From Leptolinea sp. UBA5366 (GTDB lineage: Bacteria > Chloroflexota > Anaerolineae > Anaerolineales > Anaerolineaceae): 24,447 bases of DNA. The stretch's first letter is position 1. Each line of letters starts with the position of its first letter. Positions 23,279 to 24,447 of this stretch are shown here, piece by piece. The stretch spans positions 5,146-29,592 of the forward strand of contig DHPK01000023.1 of assembly GCA_002407845.1 (NCBI GenBank), in the 5' to 3' direction. The position numbers and the translations under genes are program-made. The notes under the pieces were generated by a model that saw only the letters and a program-made list of their open reading frames with translations, did no database searches and had not been told where the DNA came from.

Positions 23279-23904
23279 CAGGAGGCAGCCTCTGCGAAGA
23301 TTGCATCAGGCGATAAAGCCCCTTCCCGCAGAATTCTGACCGGGTCTTCGGTGCAGTCGATAACGGTTGAGGCAATTCCGCCGGTCACAGTCCCTCCATC
23401 CAGAATTAGGTCTGATCCTTCCAAAATCGATTGCGGCAAATCAGCCAGACATTTAGCGGGCGGTTCCCCGGATAAGTTGGCGGAAGTTGTTGCCAGCGGT
23501 CCGGTCAGCCGAATCAGCTCGCGGATGATTTCGAGGTCAGGGATGCGGATGCCGATTTTCTCATTGTGTGAGATTTCCGGCGGCAATGTTTCAAGCTTCG
23601 GCACGATTAAGGTCATACCTCCTGGCCAGTAGCGCTTTGCCAATTTATGAGCGCTTTTCGGCAGCTCAGCAGCGACCTCTTGCCACTGCGAAAAATCACC
23701 CAACAGCACGGCGATCGATTTATTCTCCGACCGGACTTTCAGCTGGTAGAGGCGCGCGATTGCCTGCGCGTTGGATGCCTGCGCTGTCAGCCCATAGACG
23801 GTGTCTGTTGGAATGACAACGACCCCGCCGGCTTTCAGCACGCGCTGTGCGCGTTGAAGCGCTTCTTGAATTGCTTGGGGGTCGGAAAGCGGTAAGATTT
23901 TCAT
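23278..23904 (-). CDS. tsaC: Threonylcarbamoyl-AMP synthase (Sua5/YrdC family)
   Basis: 208 residues, YrdC domain only, without the extra C-terminal Sua5 domain. Makes threonylcarbamoyl-AMP from threonine, bicarbonate and ATP for the t6A37 modification of ANN-decoding tRNAs. PTDTVYGLTA (32-41), K56-x-R58 and PLATTSANLSGEP (136-148, with S141-x-N143) are the family nucleotide and substrate contacts. The gene lies five bases after the prmC stop; prmC-sua5 neighbourhood is common across bacteria. Confidence 0.93.
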   Translation of the reverse strand: MKILPLSDPQAIQEALQRAQRVLKAGGVVVIPTDTVYGLTAQASNAQAIARLYQLKVRSENKSIAVLLGDFSQWQEVAAELPKSAHKLAKRYWPGGMTLIVPKLETLPPEISHNEKIGIRIPDLEIIRELIRLTGPLATTSANLSGEPPAKCLADLPQSILEGSDLILDGGTVTGGIASTVIDCTEDPVRILREGALSPDAIFAEAAS

Positions 23905-23909
23905 GAGTT

Positions 23910-24447
23910 TCAGCCAATCTGAATCATTAAAATGCGGGAAAGACCTGCATAATCTTTCTCAATTGTAATCCGGGCATCAGGAAAACACTCTGCGGCAAAA
24001 TCAGCCGCAAGCTTTTTCTGTGTGAAGTCAATTTCACAGATTATCAGGGCTCTCTGAGCCATTTTCCCTTTCAAATTTGTTAGGAATTCGCGGTAATAAT
24101 CAAACCCGTCAGCTCCGCCGTCGAGTGCGATCAGCGGTTCATGCTGCGCTACCGGCAGCTCAGCACAGCGTCCGGACGGAATATAAGGCAGGTTGGCGCA
24201 TATCAGGTCAAAAGAGCCTGCAAGCGCATCAGCCAGGCTGCCTTGTATCAGCATAAGTCTATTCTGAAGCTGGTGGTTTTTGATGTTTTTGCGGGCAACT
24301 TTCAGGGCTGAGCGCGAAATGTCAGACGCAATTCCCTGAATTTGAGGGTTAGACAGTAGTTTCAAAATCGAGACTGCGATGCAGCCTGATCCGGTTCCGA
24401 TGTCGGCGAAAAGACGTGCCTGCGGATTTTCCCGAATCCAGCGCACG
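23910..24447 (-). CDS. prmC: Release factor glutamine methyltransferase, N-terminus missing
   Basis: Methylates the GGQ glutamine of release factors 1 and 2 with S-adenosylmethionine. The 178 visible residues run off the right edge; the N-terminal substrate-recognition helices (about 100 residues) lie outside. ADIGTGSGCIAVSIL is the SAM-binding motif I. The catalytic NPPY reads NLPY here (CANLPYIPS, N85-Y88 of the fragment); Asn, the second Pro and Tyr are retained, so activity is likely kept. EPLIALDGGADGFDYY matches the PrmC consensus downstream of the motif. First visible gene of the right-hand operon. Confidence 0.92.
   Translation of the reverse strand, partial: VRWIRENPQARLFADIGTGSGCIAVSILKLLSNPQIQGIASDISRSALKVARKNIKNHQLQNRLMLIQGSLADALAGSFDLICANLPYIPSGRCAELPVAQHEPLIALDGGADGFDYYREFLTNLKGKMAQRALIICEIDFTQKKLAADFAAECFPDARITIEKDYAGLSRILMIQIG

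Overview
The window looks like a stretch of a Chloroflexota genome, most likely class Anaerolineae. This is an inference from three things: Thr/Pro-rich linkers that tether domains of membrane proteins and lipoproteins to the cell surface, a PrmC with NLPY in place of NPPY, and a clostridia/Thermotoga-like GlpA / FAD oxidoreductase / DUF1667 trio. I see no rRNA, tRNA, CRISPR array, transposase or prophage gene. Twenty-five protein genes are supported; the first and last are cut by the window edges.

Left part, plus strand (1-10614). A tetraheme (or larger) c-type cytochrome fragment is followed by a six-helix b-type ferric-reductase-like flavoprotein, closed by a strong terminator. Next come three tightly packed redox genes of the glycerol-3-phosphate dehydrogenase type (GlpA-like, FAD/NAD oxidoreductase, DUF1667). 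A near-consensus sigma-54 promoter then precedes a 700-residue protein with a PP2C-like domain, one membrane helix, a Thr/Pro stalk and a sulfatase-modifying-factor-like (FGE) domain. After a hairpin come fmt and a ketopantoate-reductase-like gene (4-base overlap), and a small nitroreductase with its own promoter.

Middle, minus strand (10649-17109). This is a cell-envelope set: gmk, rhomboid protease, uppP and a class A PBP homologue lie in one direction, with a secreted L,D-transpeptidase just upstream. The PBP homologue has lost almost every catalytic residue of both its glycosyltransferase and transpeptidase domains. A polyprenol-phosphate mannosyltransferase-like GT2 gene diverges from the L,D-transpeptidase and ends in a textbook terminator.

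Region 18016-19668 holds two DUF1801 genes and a DUF1905 gene around an AT-rich (about 30% GC) patch that contains one small hypothetical gene with a good Shine-Dalgarno and promoter.

Right part, minus strand (19735-24447). A compact operon runs prmC, tsaC/sua5, a lipoprotein with an NBR1-like Ig domain, a MazG-like pyrophosphohydrolase, a dihydroorotase homologue and lplA, with junctions that overlap or touch. The dihydroorotase homologue aligns well with the CAD-type enzyme but has lost nearly all metal ligands.

The common theme is degenerate enzymes with intact reading frames: pseudo-PBP, pseudo-PP2C fused to an FGE-like domain, and pseudo-dihydroorotase. Together with the sigma-54 site these are the main points of interest. 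All family assignments were made by reading the translated sequence; no database search was run.
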